A stretch of DNA of 43,707 bases, from NCBI GenBank assembly GCA_031266215.1, contig JAISBL010000126.1, forward strand, positions 1 through 43,707, written 5' to 3'. This stretch comes from Tannerellaceae bacterium. Lineage in GTDB: Bacteria > Bacteroidota > Bacteroidia > Bacteroidales > Tannerellaceae. The translations under genes and the position numbers were made by a program. Within the stretch, counting starts at the first letter, position 1. Each line of letters starts with the position of its first letter. Positions 7,638-15,445 of this stretch are shown in pieces. The notes beneath the pieces are model-generated. The model had not been told where the DNA came from. It ran no database searches and saw nothing but the letters and a program-made list of their open reading frames with translations.

Positions 7638-8561
7638 TCACTTCCGTAATGCGGCCAGTTGCTTCTTTAATTCCTCAATAGCCCGGTCTTTTTCTTCCAA
7701 AGCTTTCGTTTGTTCCGCAAGGGCATTGTCCTTTTCTTCAATGGTTTTGTCTTTTTCTTTCAAAGCCCTGTCCTTTTCCTCAATGGCTCTCTCCTTGTCC
7801 TGAAGCTCTTTCAGAAAATCATCCTCCATCTCCATTTCTATCTGCATATCCTCGCTCTCGGAGGCCATACGAAGGCGGCGGATGATGGGGCGGTACTTCT
7901 CCGGGAAGTCGTCTTCGTCTACGTTCAGTATGTGGTGGTTCCTTGTACGGTTTTCCTGGTCGAAGATGCTCAGCAGCTTCTCCAGATCAGTGCGGCGATG
8001 ATACTTCAACTGCTCGGTCTGCACTATCCACGAACGGTGGTGAAGACTGTCAGTAAACTCATTGGGGCCGCTCAGCGCCTTACCGGTCGTAACGTCCCTT
8101 ATCATGGAATCGACACTGACGACCACACTGCCGGGAAAGCCTATGTCATAACCCAGCAGGAAGATGCAGTATATCTGGCGGGCCCTGCGGCTCTCGCCTT
8201 CGCCGTACGAATTGTCGGGATTCTGGTAATGCAAACCGACATAACGGCGGAAACGCATGATGTCGGAGGCCAGTTTGGCTTTCTGCAATTCTATCAATAC
8301 CGTCTTGTAGCCTCCTTCGGATGTGGCGATGCGGGCCGAAAAGTCAAAACGGCAGACCGTGAAGTTTTTCCCCGAACCTTCAGGGGCTTTCTCGACTTCT
8401 GATTCTTTACCCGAAGGTACGCGGATGATACGCTCCTGGGAGGCAAAATCAAGCTCCAGTACTTCCTCGCCGATAATGGCCGAAAGGAAAGCCTTTGCAA
8501 CCCGGTTGTCTTCTATCATAAATTTGAAGACTACATCGTATATGGGATTCGCTATATGCAT
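7638..8561 (-). CDS. Rpn-family PDDEXK_2 nuclease, copy 1
   Basis: A 307-residue protein of the Rpn/PDDEXK_2 family (recombination-promoting nuclease / putative transposase). The family starts with MHIANPIYDVVFKFMIED, as here. The nuclease core shows FDFSARI and LIELQKAK, the region of the PD-(D/E)XK catalytic acidic and Gln/Lys residues. From about residue 250 it is a charged coiled coil of EEKDRAL-type heptads. A TATTTTTG -7 box lies upstream (8591-8598 on this strand). It is tandem to copy 2, with 71 bp between them. It is likely a phage-defence or genome-stability nuclease by family; the native target is unknown. Confidence 0.88.
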   Translation of the reverse strand: MHIANPIYDVVFKFMIEDNRVAKAFLSAIIGEEVLELDFASQERIIRVPSGKESEVEKAPEGSGKNFTVCRFDFSARIATSEGGYKTVLIELQKAKLASDIMRFRRYVGLHYQNPDNSYGEGESRRARQIYCIFLLGYDIGFPGSVVVSVDSMIRDVTTGKALSGPNEFTDSLHHRSWIVQTEQLKYHRRTDLEKLLSIFDQENRTRNHHILNVDEDDFPEKYRPIIRRLRMASESEDMQIEMEMEDDFLKELQDKERAIEEKDRALKEKDKTIEEKDNALAEQTKALEEKDRAIEELKKQLAALRK

Positions 8562-9640
8562 GAACAGTTTAAATTTTTAGTCATTGAGCACAAAAATAAT
8601 ATATTACACGGTTTTGCTTTCTTCCTGCTTTTTCATTTCCGTAGCGCGGCCAGTTGCTGCCTTAATTCCTCAATCGCCCGGTCTTTTTCTTCCAAAGCTT
8701 TCGTTTGTTCCGCAAGGGCTTCGTCTTTTTCTTTCAAAGCCCTGTCCTTTTCTTCAATGGCTCTCTCCTTGTCCTGAAGCTCTTTCAGAAAGTCATCCTC
8801 CATCTCCATCTCTATCTGCATATCCTCGCTCTCGGAAGCCATACGAAGGCGGCGGATGATGGGGCGGTATTTCTCGGGGAAGTCGTCTTCGTCTACGTTC
8901 AGTATGTGGTGGTTCCTTGTACGGTTGTCCTGGTCGAAGATGCTCAGCAGCTTCTCCAGATCAGTGCGGCGATGATACTTCAACTGCTCGGTCTGTACTA
9001 TCCATGAACGGTGGTGAAGACTGTCAGTAAACTCATTGGGGCCGCTCAGCGCCTTGCCGGTCGTAACGTCCCTTATAGCGGAATCGACACTGACGACCAC
9101 ACTGCCGGGGAAGCCTATGTCATAACCCAAAAGGAAGATGCAGTATATCTGGCGGGCCTTACGGCTGTCGCCTTCTCCATACGAATTGTCGGGATTCTGG
9201 TAATGCAGGCCAACATAACGGCGGAAACGCATGATGTCGGAGGCCAGTTTGGCTTTCTGCAACTCTATCAACACAGTCTTGCAGCCTCCTTCGGAGGTTG
9301 CGATGCGGGCCGAAAAGTCAAAACGGCAGACCGTGAAGTTTTTACCTGAACCTTCAAGGGGTTTTTCGACTTCTGATTCTTTACCCGAAGGTACGCGGAT
9401 GATACGCTCCTGGGAGGCAAAATCAAGCTCCAGTACTTCCTCGCCGATAATGGCCGATAGGAAGGCCTTTGCTACCCGGTTGTCTTCTATCATAAACTTG
9501 AAGACTACATCGTATATGGGGTTCGCTATATGCATGAACGTTTCGCTTTTTAGTTATCAGTTGCAAAAATAGCACATTTATATTGAGATTTCAGAGCGTC
9601 TCTCACCGGCGCGGATGAAATATGATGGAAATAATTTCCC
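8556..9640 (-). repeat. Left arm of a ~1.1-kb inverted repeat (Rpn copy 2 and flanks)
   Basis: It contains the 71-bp inter-Rpn spacer, Rpn copy 2 and about 100 bp upstream. It is repeated in reverse orientation at about 13605-14756. The upstream part shares segments such as TTTCATCCGC and GAGAGACG with the right arm. Together the arms enclose about 4 kb. Confidence 0.85.
8633..9535 (-). CDS. Rpn-family PDDEXK_2 nuclease, copy 2
   Basis: A 300-residue paralogue of the neighbouring copy, nearly identical through the nuclease core. It is exactly one heptad (7 residues, 21 bp) shorter in the C-terminal coiled coil: the KTIEEKD heptad present in copy 1 is missing. A TATTTTTG -7 box lies upstream (9564-9571 on this strand). 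Internal Met codons in RMASESEDMQIEMEMED could start a separate C-terminal product, as described for Rpn genes in Enterobacteria. It forms the left arm of the inverted repeat with copy 3. Confidence 0.88.
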   Translation of the reverse strand: MHIANPIYDVVFKFMIEDNRVAKAFLSAIIGEEVLELDFASQERIIRVPSGKESEVEKPLEGSGKNFTVCRFDFSARIATSEGGCKTVLIELQKAKLASDIMRFRRYVGLHYQNPDNSYGEGDSRKARQIYCIFLLGYDIGFPGSVVVSVDSAIRDVTTGKALSGPNEFTDSLHHRSWIVQTEQLKYHRRTDLEKLLSIFDQDNRTRNHHILNVDEDDFPEKYRPIIRRLRMASESEDMQIEMEMEDDFLKELQDKERAIEEKDRALKEKDEALAEQTKALEEKDRAIEELRQQLAALRK

Positions 9641-9746
9641 CGGTCAAAAGAAAAAGTAAAGTTCCCGCTGATGGTCGTATAATTCATGCTCACTCCTCAC
9701 CTGAACGTATCAGGGCGCCACGGGCGTGTTTTACAGGGGCGCCTCC

Positions 9747-10172
9747 TTATTTTGCCGCTTCTTCGGCAAAAGCTAAAATATAACCGTTATTATCTTTAAG
9801 ATAAAACTCTTTTATACCGTACCATGTAAGTTTTAATTCGGTGGTTTGAACGCCCCTGCTTTTCAATCCTGCATGAAATTCTTCGATTCCTTTGCCCTCC
9901 ATGTAGAAAGAAACAGTGGCCCCGATGGGAGTCTTTTCGGCAATAACGACATCTTCATGGAAGCTGTCTGAACGCTGAAACATAAACTCCACACCGTCTT
10001 TTTGCATCATGGCGTAGACATATTCTTTTCCGTCGGATAATTGCTGCTCTACGCCGTCCTGGCTGGCCGGGACAGCCATTATCAGCTCAAAGCCCAGGTT
10101 CTCACTGTAAAATTGCACCGTTTGCCCGATGTCGGTAACTGCTAAATTCGGGGTTAGTTTGCTTATTTTCAT
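9747..10172 (-). CDS. VOC (glyoxalase/bleomycin-resistance) superfamily protein
   Basis: A 141-residue protein that begins with LTPNLAVTDIGQTVQFYSENLGFEL, the typical first beta-alpha-beta module of vicinal-oxygen-chelate proteins. A second module follows from about residue 85 to ELKLTWYGIKEFYLKDNNGYILAF. The family includes glyoxalases, dioxygenases and antibiotic-binding proteins; the substrate cannot be assigned. It follows the MmcQ/YjbR gene by 14 bases and the AraC gene by about 440, likely in one transcript. Confidence 0.85.
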   Translation of the reverse strand: MKISKLTPNLAVTDIGQTVQFYSENLGFELIMAVPASQDGVEQQLSDGKEYVYAMMQKDGVEFMFQRSDSFHEDVVIAEKTPIGATVSFYMEGKGIEEFHAGLKSRGVQTTELKLTWYGIKEFYLKDNNGYILAFAEEAAK

Positions 10173-10186
10173 CTTTGTGAAGTATT

Positions 10187-10546
10187 TTATTGGTTTATAA
10201 TTTCGTTTTGTATTTTCCTGCTTAGCGAACTAAAAACCAACTCATATGAGCCGTCCAGCAGTTTTTTCAATACCGCTTCGGGGACATTCCCGCTCAGAAA
10301 TACCGAACTCCAATGGGTTTTGTTTAAGTAATATCCGGGGATTATATCCTCGTACTTTTCCCGTAATTCTGCACCGTATTCCGGGTCATGCTTCATGGAA
10401 ATAATCGGGTTGCCGGCATTGTCGTTGCCTGCCAGTGCAAACATTTTTCCGCGGACAGAATAGCGGATGGCGTCCCATTCCTGCTTATAGTCCTCTTCGG
10501 CGCCTTTTTTAGAGAGGCAGTGCGCTTGTATAAAATCGTAATTCAT
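10187..10546 (-). CDS. MmcQ/YjbR family protein
   Basis: A 119-residue protein of the MmcQ/YjbR family. It has the expected layout: a short N-terminal helix, KQEWDAIRYSVRGKMFALAG, then ISMKHDPEYGAELREKY, IIPGYYLNKTHWSSVFL and a C-terminal helix. The fold resembles a double-wing DNA-binding domain, and the molecular role is poorly known. Length is normal. It lies between the AraC regulator and the VOC gene on the same strand. Confidence 0.85.
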   Translation of the reverse strand: MNYDFIQAHCLSKKGAEEDYKQEWDAIRYSVRGKMFALAGNDNAGNPIISMKHDPEYGAELREKYEDIIPGYYLNKTHWSSVFLSGNVPEAVLKKLLDGSYELVFSSLSRKIQNEIINQ

Positions 10547-10610
10547 TTCGTTGATTTTTTGGCAAAAGTATGCCGGATTAGAAGATCAGACTGTGTAAAA
10601 AACCGACTTT

Positions 10611-11363
10611 TTACCAGAGTATATTGCCGGGAGTGCTGCCCGACAGGGTTTTAAAGTCCCTTATAAGGTGTGCGTGGTCGTAGTACCCACATTCTACGGC
10701 AACCGACATCAGGTCTCTGTGGGGGTAGCTCTGTAAATACTTTAGAGTGTGTTTGAACCTGATTATTCTGGCAAATGTTTTTGGGCTGACGCCAATTGCA
10801 GATTTGAACCTTCGTTCGAAATGCCTCTGGCACAAACAAACCTCGTATGCTGTTTCTGAGAGGGATAATTGTCCTTTTGCAAGACAAATGAGATCGACAG
10901 CGCGGATAATCCGCCTGTCGGACGGGTATAGATCGGCGAGGCGGCTTACCAGATAGTTATCCGTATGCTTTATAATTTCTTCGGCTGACAGCATTTCGGG
11001 CAATGTTTCATAAAAGGACCTGCCAAACAGCGTTTCTGTCAAAGCTAATTCCACACTCCTGTCGGTAAACTCCTCAACAGGTACGCGGGTAAAGGCTGTA
11101 ATCCCGGCCGGGTTAAAGCGGATGCCGAATCTTTGTAAGCGCTCCGAATAATCCACATTGAGAAACGTAGTCATTGTGCCGATAATTCCGGCATGGAAGG
11201 TATCCTTCGCCCTGTCGAAAGAGAAAATAATATCAACACAGCCGTCGGGAGGAATCTTATTAGATTTTCCTTCTCCCGCCAGACTACTGCTGGTCCAGTA
11301 AGTTTCAATATACGGGGATAGTAATGCGTTGGATTGATATTCTTTGTATGGCATGCTTTTCAA
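10611..11363 (-). CDS. AraC-family transcriptional regulator
   Basis: A 250-residue regulator. The N-terminal half (PYKEYQSNALLSPYIETYW, PPDGCVDIIFSF, RFGIRFNPAGITAFT) matches the sensor domain often found on Bacteroidota AraC proteins. The C-terminal half has two helix-turn-helix motifs, seen as LSLSETAYEVCLCQRHFERR and MSVAVECGYYDHAHLIRDFK. Met4 is an alternative start. It probably controls itself and the two small genes downstream (MmcQ/YjbR and VOC); this is inferred from order only. Confidence 0.88.
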   Translation of the reverse strand: MKSMPYKEYQSNALLSPYIETYWTSSSLAGEGKSNKIPPDGCVDIIFSFDRAKDTFHAGIIGTMTTFLNVDYSERLQRFGIRFNPAGITAFTRVPVEEFTDRSVELALTETLFGRSFYETLPEMLSAEEIIKHTDNYLVSRLADLYPSDRRIIRAVDLICLAKGQLSLSETAYEVCLCQRHFERRFKSAIGVSPKTFARIIRFKHTLKYLQSYPHRDLMSVAVECGYYDHAHLIRDFKTLSGSTPGNILW

Positions 11364-11555
11364 TATGCCTGCGAAAATACGCTTTTAATCTGAGTCTGAT
11401 GTAAGAAAACCCGGCGGAAGGAGGACGGGGTGGTGATGGCAGTGACCGGCACAGGCGGAACGCCCCACCCGTGAAGCCGCCATATCGGTAGGGCTTGCGG
11501 CGCCGGCGCACACCGGAAGCCCCATCAATACCGGTACGGTGGTATATAAACTATC

Positions 11556-11593
11556 GCCCGGCATCCGGACAGGGTGTATGTCTGATGCCGGGC
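11556..11593 (-). terminator. Hairpin after the glycine-rich lipoprotein gene
   Basis: Perfect 10-base arms, GCCCGGCATC and GATGCCGGGC, enclose an 18-base loop, 27 bp past the stop codon of the gene on this strand. No clear U-tract follows, so termination may be weak or Rho-aided. Confidence 0.55.
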
Positions 11594-11620
11594 AATGTAT
11601 CTGCTACCGTGCGGGGATGT

Positions 11621-13333
11621 TTATGGGATGCGTAACGACACGCGCGCTCTGGCTGCGCCGGCGTTTACGCCCGGGGCGCCTGCGGTTGCGCCGTAGCTGC
11701 CTCCACCACCTCCTCCGCCTCCACCGCTGCCGGGGCCGTAGCGGTCATCGAAGATGGTTTCGTCGTCGGGGCCGTCATAGGCGCCTTTACCGCCTCCGCC
11801 TCCGCCGCCATAGCCTCCGCCACCACCACCGCCAACACCTAGTAAGTAGACGCCACCGCCATTGCCGCCGGTTATGCTGCCACCGTTGCCGCCGGCGATT
11901 TTTCCTGCGCCTCCGGCGCCACCTGTGGCAGAGCCTCCACTGTTTCTCCCGCCCTCGCCGCCGGAGCCTTCAGGACTAATGTAATAATGCTCTCCGGAGC
12001 TTCCGCTTCCGCCCTGGGATGTTGGTCCGCCGCCGCCTGGGCCGCCATGGCCGCCGTGGCCGTAAGGGTAGCCGTTGCCGCTGAAGCCTCCGCCACCTCC
12101 GCCGCCGGCCACGAGGAAGCGCAAGTCAAGCGACCAGCCGTCCCACGGACCACCGCCGGTGCGGAAGTCCGTACCCCCGCCGCCGCGGCCATAGCCAAAG
12201 GCAGTATAGTAGGAACCGCCACCACCGCCGAACCCTACGAATATATACAGGTACGTCCCTTTCTTCATCGTACGCTCGCTCCTGGAATATCCGCCTAATC
12301 CTCCGACGCCGCTCCCCAGAGCCTCACCCAGATTATCATTACTGTCGCCCTGCGCGCCCCAGGCCTCAAGCGTGTAAAGGCCGTCGTAGGGAGCGATGAA
12401 GGTGTGCATCTCGCCGGTCTGGGGGAAGTCGAACCTGATTGTGGAATTTATGCCAAAGCTGTATAGCCTGCCTGCCTCTATCGGAATATCTGCGCCTGCC
12501 ATTACGGTATACGTCTTATCAGAGCCGTCGATATTCAGCTTTGCGTGTATCGTAATCGTCGTACCCGTCGCGCCGGCCCCCAGCACCGTTGGGTAGAGGT
12601 AGAAGCTGCGGCCGTTGTTGGTAAGGTCTGAGGGAGAGAGTGAATAAGTCACTCCGCCTGACGAAGGGGCCGCCGGCGCGTAGTCACTGTCAAGCATCCT
12701 GCCGGCAGTAGCAGCGTTGGATATATCAACGCCGAGAATGGTATGGCCGGAGTCGTTGTAGTCAAGGTCAATCCTCGCCACGCGGCTCTTCATGCTCACC
12801 TGTATGGGCGCAGTCTGATTCTCTATACTCTCCACCGTTATGTACGGTTTGCCGTTTGTGGGGGTATTCGACATAACAAATGGAGGCGACAGTCTGCCGT
12901 TCACCGTCGGCGTCAATACAGCCGTCAGGGCCCCCAGGCTGCTGCCGGCCGACAACTCCGGGAAGGGATAGCTCGCCGGGGCCTGGAGGAACACAAAGTT
13001 GTGCTTTCCACTGCCGCGCATCGTGATCGAATACTGCCGTCCGCCGCCTGCAACGGGAGTTCCGCCACTGTAAGGTATGGCGTATCTCTGCACAAATCTG
13101 AGCGAGGGGCTGAATGCATAGATAACCACATCGTCGGAAGCCGAACCGCCCTCTTCCGCCGAAGCGGCGGTATAAGTCACGACATTGTCCGCCTGCGGCA
13201 GGACGAAGGAAATCCTTACGTCGCCTGCCGTTTCGTCACCGTCTGCGTCGTCTGTTTCGACGACATTGACTACCTTTGTGCAGGCTGAAATGGCGATCAG
13301 CATCGCCGCCAAGAAATAACCAAGATATTTCAT
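11621..13333 (-). CDS. Glycine-rich surface lipoprotein (fimbrillin-like N-terminus, ALK-type Gly-rich domain)
   Basis: A 570-residue lipoprotein. MKYLGYFLAAMLIAISAC is a type II signal peptide with the lipobox cysteine at 18; an upstream start at 13360 would bury it. Residues about 20-310 resemble fimbrillin-like proteins (VRISFVLPQADNVVTYTA, then repeated beta segments). From about 315, GEMHTFIAPYDGLYTLEAWGAQG begins a domain of the kind annotated as Gly_rich and found next to the ligand-binding region of ALK/LTK receptors. It is followed by long Gly runs broken by aromatic and polar residues. A surface-exposed, polyglycine-helix adhesin is inferred. GC content is locally high because of the glycine codons. 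Confidence 0.8.
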   Translation of the reverse strand: MKYLGYFLAAMLIAISACTKVVNVVETDDADGDETAGDVRISFVLPQADNVVTYTAASAEEGGSASDDVVIYAFSPSLRFVQRYAIPYSGGTPVAGGGRQYSITMRGSGKHNFVFLQAPASYPFPELSAGSSLGALTAVLTPTVNGRLSPPFVMSNTPTNGKPYITVESIENQTAPIQVSMKSRVARIDLDYNDSGHTILGVDISNAATAGRMLDSDYAPAAPSSGGVTYSLSPSDLTNNGRSFYLYPTVLGAGATGTTITIHAKLNIDGSDKTYTVMAGADIPIEAGRLYSFGINSTIRFDFPQTGEMHTFIAPYDGLYTLEAWGAQGDSNDNLGEALGSGVGGLGGYSRSERTMKKGTYLYIFVGFGGGGGSYYTAFGYGRGGGGTDFRTGGGPWDGWSLDLRFLVAGGGGGGGFSGNGYPYGHGGHGGPGGGGPTSQGGSGSSGEHYYISPEGSGGEGGRNSGGSATGGAGGAGKIAGGNGGSITGGNGGGVYLLGVGGGGGGGYGGGGGGGKGAYDGPDDETIFDDRYGPGSGGGGGGGGGSYGATAGAPGVNAGAARARVSLRIP

Positions 13334-13570
13334 GCTTAATAGTTTTAAATTACGACTCAAAGGTACTATACATCAACGACTTATCGCCGACAAAACCCTC
13401 CCTGAAGTTCACCTTTATCACGTAATCCATGCCCCAATAATTCACCTTTCCCGACTTCAAACAGGTACAAACATTCACCATATCAACCCGCGCATATTTC
13501 CGCTACAACCGGCGCCGCCCATTGTCTGTTGCGGTCCGGTATTTTAACCCGTAATCCGATAACCTCATTT
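13334..13570 (-). repeat. Upstream element shared with the lipoprotein gene at 43676
   Basis: About 235 bp directly upstream of this lipoprotein start aligns without frame-breaking gaps to 43443-43675, directly upstream of another MKxLGxFL lipoprotein start. Both copies can encode a C-terminal fragment with MVNVCTCL, VNYWG, VNFR(E/D)GF and YS(T/S)F. In this copy a TAG interrupts the frame 8 codons before MVNV. It looks like a degenerate gene tail or a conserved leader. Confidence 0.7.
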
Positions 13571-13727
13571 AAACCCTTCCGGCAGTTAACCGTTTCCACC
13601 TATATTTCCATCTAATACTAACTTCGGGTTCCATCATAATTTCATCCGCATCGATGAGAGACGTTCTGAAGTCTCAATATAATGTAGTATTTTTGTGTTC
13701 GATAACTGTAAAGAATTTAAGACACCC

Positions 13728-14672
13728 ATGCATATAGCAAACCCCATATACGATGTAGTCTTCAAGTTTATGATAGAGGACAACCGTGTGGCAAAGGCTT
13801 TCCTATCGGCCATTATCGGCGAGGAAGTACTGGAGCTTGATTTTGCCTCCCAGGAACGTATCATCCGCGTACTTTCGGGTAAAGGAGAGGATGTCGAAAA
13901 AACCCCTGAAGGATCGGGCAAAAACTTCACGGTCTGCCGTTTTGACTTTTCGGCCCGCATCGCCACATCCGAAGGAGGCTACAAGACGGTTCTGATAGAG
14001 TTGCAGAAAGCCAAACTGGCCTCCGACATCATGCGTTTCCGCCGTTATGTCGGTTTGCATTACCAGAATCCCGACAACTCGTACGGTGAAGGCGACAGCC
14101 GGAAGGCCCGCCAGATATACTGCATCTTCCTGCTGGGCTATGACATAGGCTTTCCCGGCAGTGTGGTCGTCAGTGTCGATCCCACGATAAAGGACGTTAC
14201 GACCGGCAAGGCGCTGAGCGGTCCCAATGAGTTTACGGACAGTCTTCACCACCGTTCGTGGATAGTGCAGACCGAGCAGTTGAAGTATCATCGCCGCACT
14301 GATCTGGAGAAGCTGCTGAGCATCTTTGACCAGGAGAACCGTACAAGGAACCACCACATCCTGAATGTAGACGAAGACGACTTCCCCGAAAAGTACCGCC
14401 CCGTCATCCGCCGCCTCCGTATGGCCTCCGAGAGCGAGGATATGCAGATAGAAATGGAGATGGAGGATGATTTTCTGAAAGAGCTTCAGGACAAGGAGAG
14501 AGCCATTGAAGAAAAGGACAGGGCTTTGAAAGAAAAAGACAAAACCATTGAAGAAAAGGATAATGCTATTGCGGAACAGGAGAAGGTTTTGAAAGAAAAG
14601 GACAAGACTTTGGAAGAAAAAGACCGGGCGATAGAGGAATTAAGGCAGCAACTGGCCGCGCTACGGAAATGA
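13728..14672 (+). CDS. Rpn-family PDDEXK_2 nuclease, copy 3
   Basis: A 314-residue paralogue of the two genes at 7.6-9.5 kb, on the opposite strand. ATG 13728 (MHIANPIYDV) is chosen to match the other copies; the frame is open 11 codons further. The core (FDFSARI, LIELQKAK) is intact. The coiled coil is one heptad longer than in copy 1 and two longer than in copy 2. A TATTTTTG -7 box lies at 13688-13695. Internal ATGs at 14421 and 14442 could produce an 83- or 76-residue C-terminal protein that would include the whole variable coil. Confidence 0.88.
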   Translation: MHIANPIYDVVFKFMIEDNRVAKAFLSAIIGEEVLELDFASQERIIRVLSGKGEDVEKTPEGSGKNFTVCRFDFSARIATSEGGYKTVLIELQKAKLASDIMRFRRYVGLHYQNPDNSYGEGDSRKARQIYCIFLLGYDIGFPGSVVVSVDPTIKDVTTGKALSGPNEFTDSLHHRSWIVQTEQLKYHRRTDLEKLLSIFDQENRTRNHHILNVDEDDFPEKYRPVIRRLRMASESEDMQIEMEMEDDFLKELQDKERAIEEKDRALKEKDKTIEEKDNAIAEQEKVLKEKDKTLEEKDRAIEELRQQLAALRK

Positions 14673-14703
14673 AAAAGCAGGAAGAAAGCAAAACCGTATA
14701 ATA

Positions 14704-14756
14704 TATTATTTTTGTGCTCAATGGCTAAAAATTTAAACTGTTCATGTATATAACTA
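14704..14756 (+). pseudogene. Truncated start of a fourth Rpn gene
   Basis: After copy 3 stops, the sequence repeats the spacer and promoter seen upstream of copy 1 (TATTTTTG at 14707-14714), then ATG at 14744 followed by TATATA in place of CATATA. Homology then ends abruptly. The second member of the original tandem pair was therefore deleted here. Confidence 0.75.
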
Positions 14757-14990
14757 CCTCTGTCAGCCGGTTAAATCTTTCCTTTTATACAACAAAAGTA
14801 AATATTCAACCCCGGTTATCTTTCACTCCGCAAACTTAAGGTTGCCTTATCCGTTCTTTAGGGTACATAGATGATGAAAACCCCTGCCATTCATCCCGGC
14901 AGCCCTTCATCCTGCCTGCAGAGTGCGCTCGTGTCATCTGATTTTTTTACATAAAACTCACGTATTCAGCGATTAATAACGTACAGGCTC
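14757..14990. other. Intergenic stretch
   Basis: No gene, promoter or terminator could be supported. It separates the Rpn remnant from the 21-bp array. Confidence 0.5.
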
Positions 14991-15147
14991 AAACCAAACC
15001 CGCAGGAATTCAAATTAAACCCGTGAGGATTCAAACCAAACCCGTGAGGATTCAAACCAAATCCGTGAGGATTCAAATTAAATCCGCGAGGATTCAAATC
15101 AAACCCGTGAGGATTTAAATCAAATCCGCAAGGATTCAAATCAAACA
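14991..15147. repeat. 21-bp tandem array (seven units plus a partial)
   Basis: Units start every 21 bases from 14991 (consensus AAAYYAAAYCCGTGAGGATTC), with seven complete copies and a partial eighth. Because 21 is a multiple of 3, the minus strand stays open and would encode a heptad repeat FDLNPHG from a GTG near 15148 to 14966. No ribosome binding site or promoter is evident, so translation is doubtful. Confidence 0.85.
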
Positions 15148-15231
15148 CATACCTGTTTTTTTAAGATTTGCATACTAAAAAACATGCGAACCAACTGCTT
15201 TTCACGTGCGCATGTTTATGCCATATGTATT

Positions 15232-15269
15232 AAAAAATTGAGGGGCAGTGCGGTTATACGCTGCCCCTC
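15232..15269 (-). terminator. Terminator-like hairpin downstream of the Crp/Fnr gene
   Basis: Arms GAGGGGCAG (15240-15248) and CTGCCCCTC (15261-15269) pair perfectly. On the minus strand the stem is followed by AATTTTTTAA. It lies about 175 bp beyond the stop codon of the regulator gene. Confidence 0.65.
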
Positions 15270-15445
15270 TTGAGAATCAAAAACTAACCTAATCCATCTG
15301 TGTATAAAAGCTAAGATTTCGGTTTTCGCTTAACTAATCATAAAAAAGTCTTACACCTTTACTCTGCGCAAATATCCGGATAAAATACCACACCAATCTT
15401 GATATATGTCAATTAAATGAAAATCAGTCGATTTCTTAACATAGA

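Larger units (their letters stand above)
13605..14756 (+). repeat. Right arm of the Rpn inverted repeat
   Basis: It matches 8556-9640 in reverse orientation: about 100 bp upstream, a whole Rpn gene, the 71-bp spacer, and the first codons of a second Rpn gene before homology stops. The arms bracket the VOC/MmcQ/AraC/lipoprotein segment. Confidence 0.85.

Noticed and set aside
11539-11979. Arg-rich ORF on the plus strand
   Set aside because: It is the antisense of the Gly-codon-rich lipoprotein gene; its composition is explained by reading CCGCC repeats.
7638-14756. Rpn genes as an insertion sequence
   Set aside because: The family is sometimes annotated as putative transposase, but no terminal inverted repeats or target duplications around single copies are visible; homology boundaries match a block duplication.
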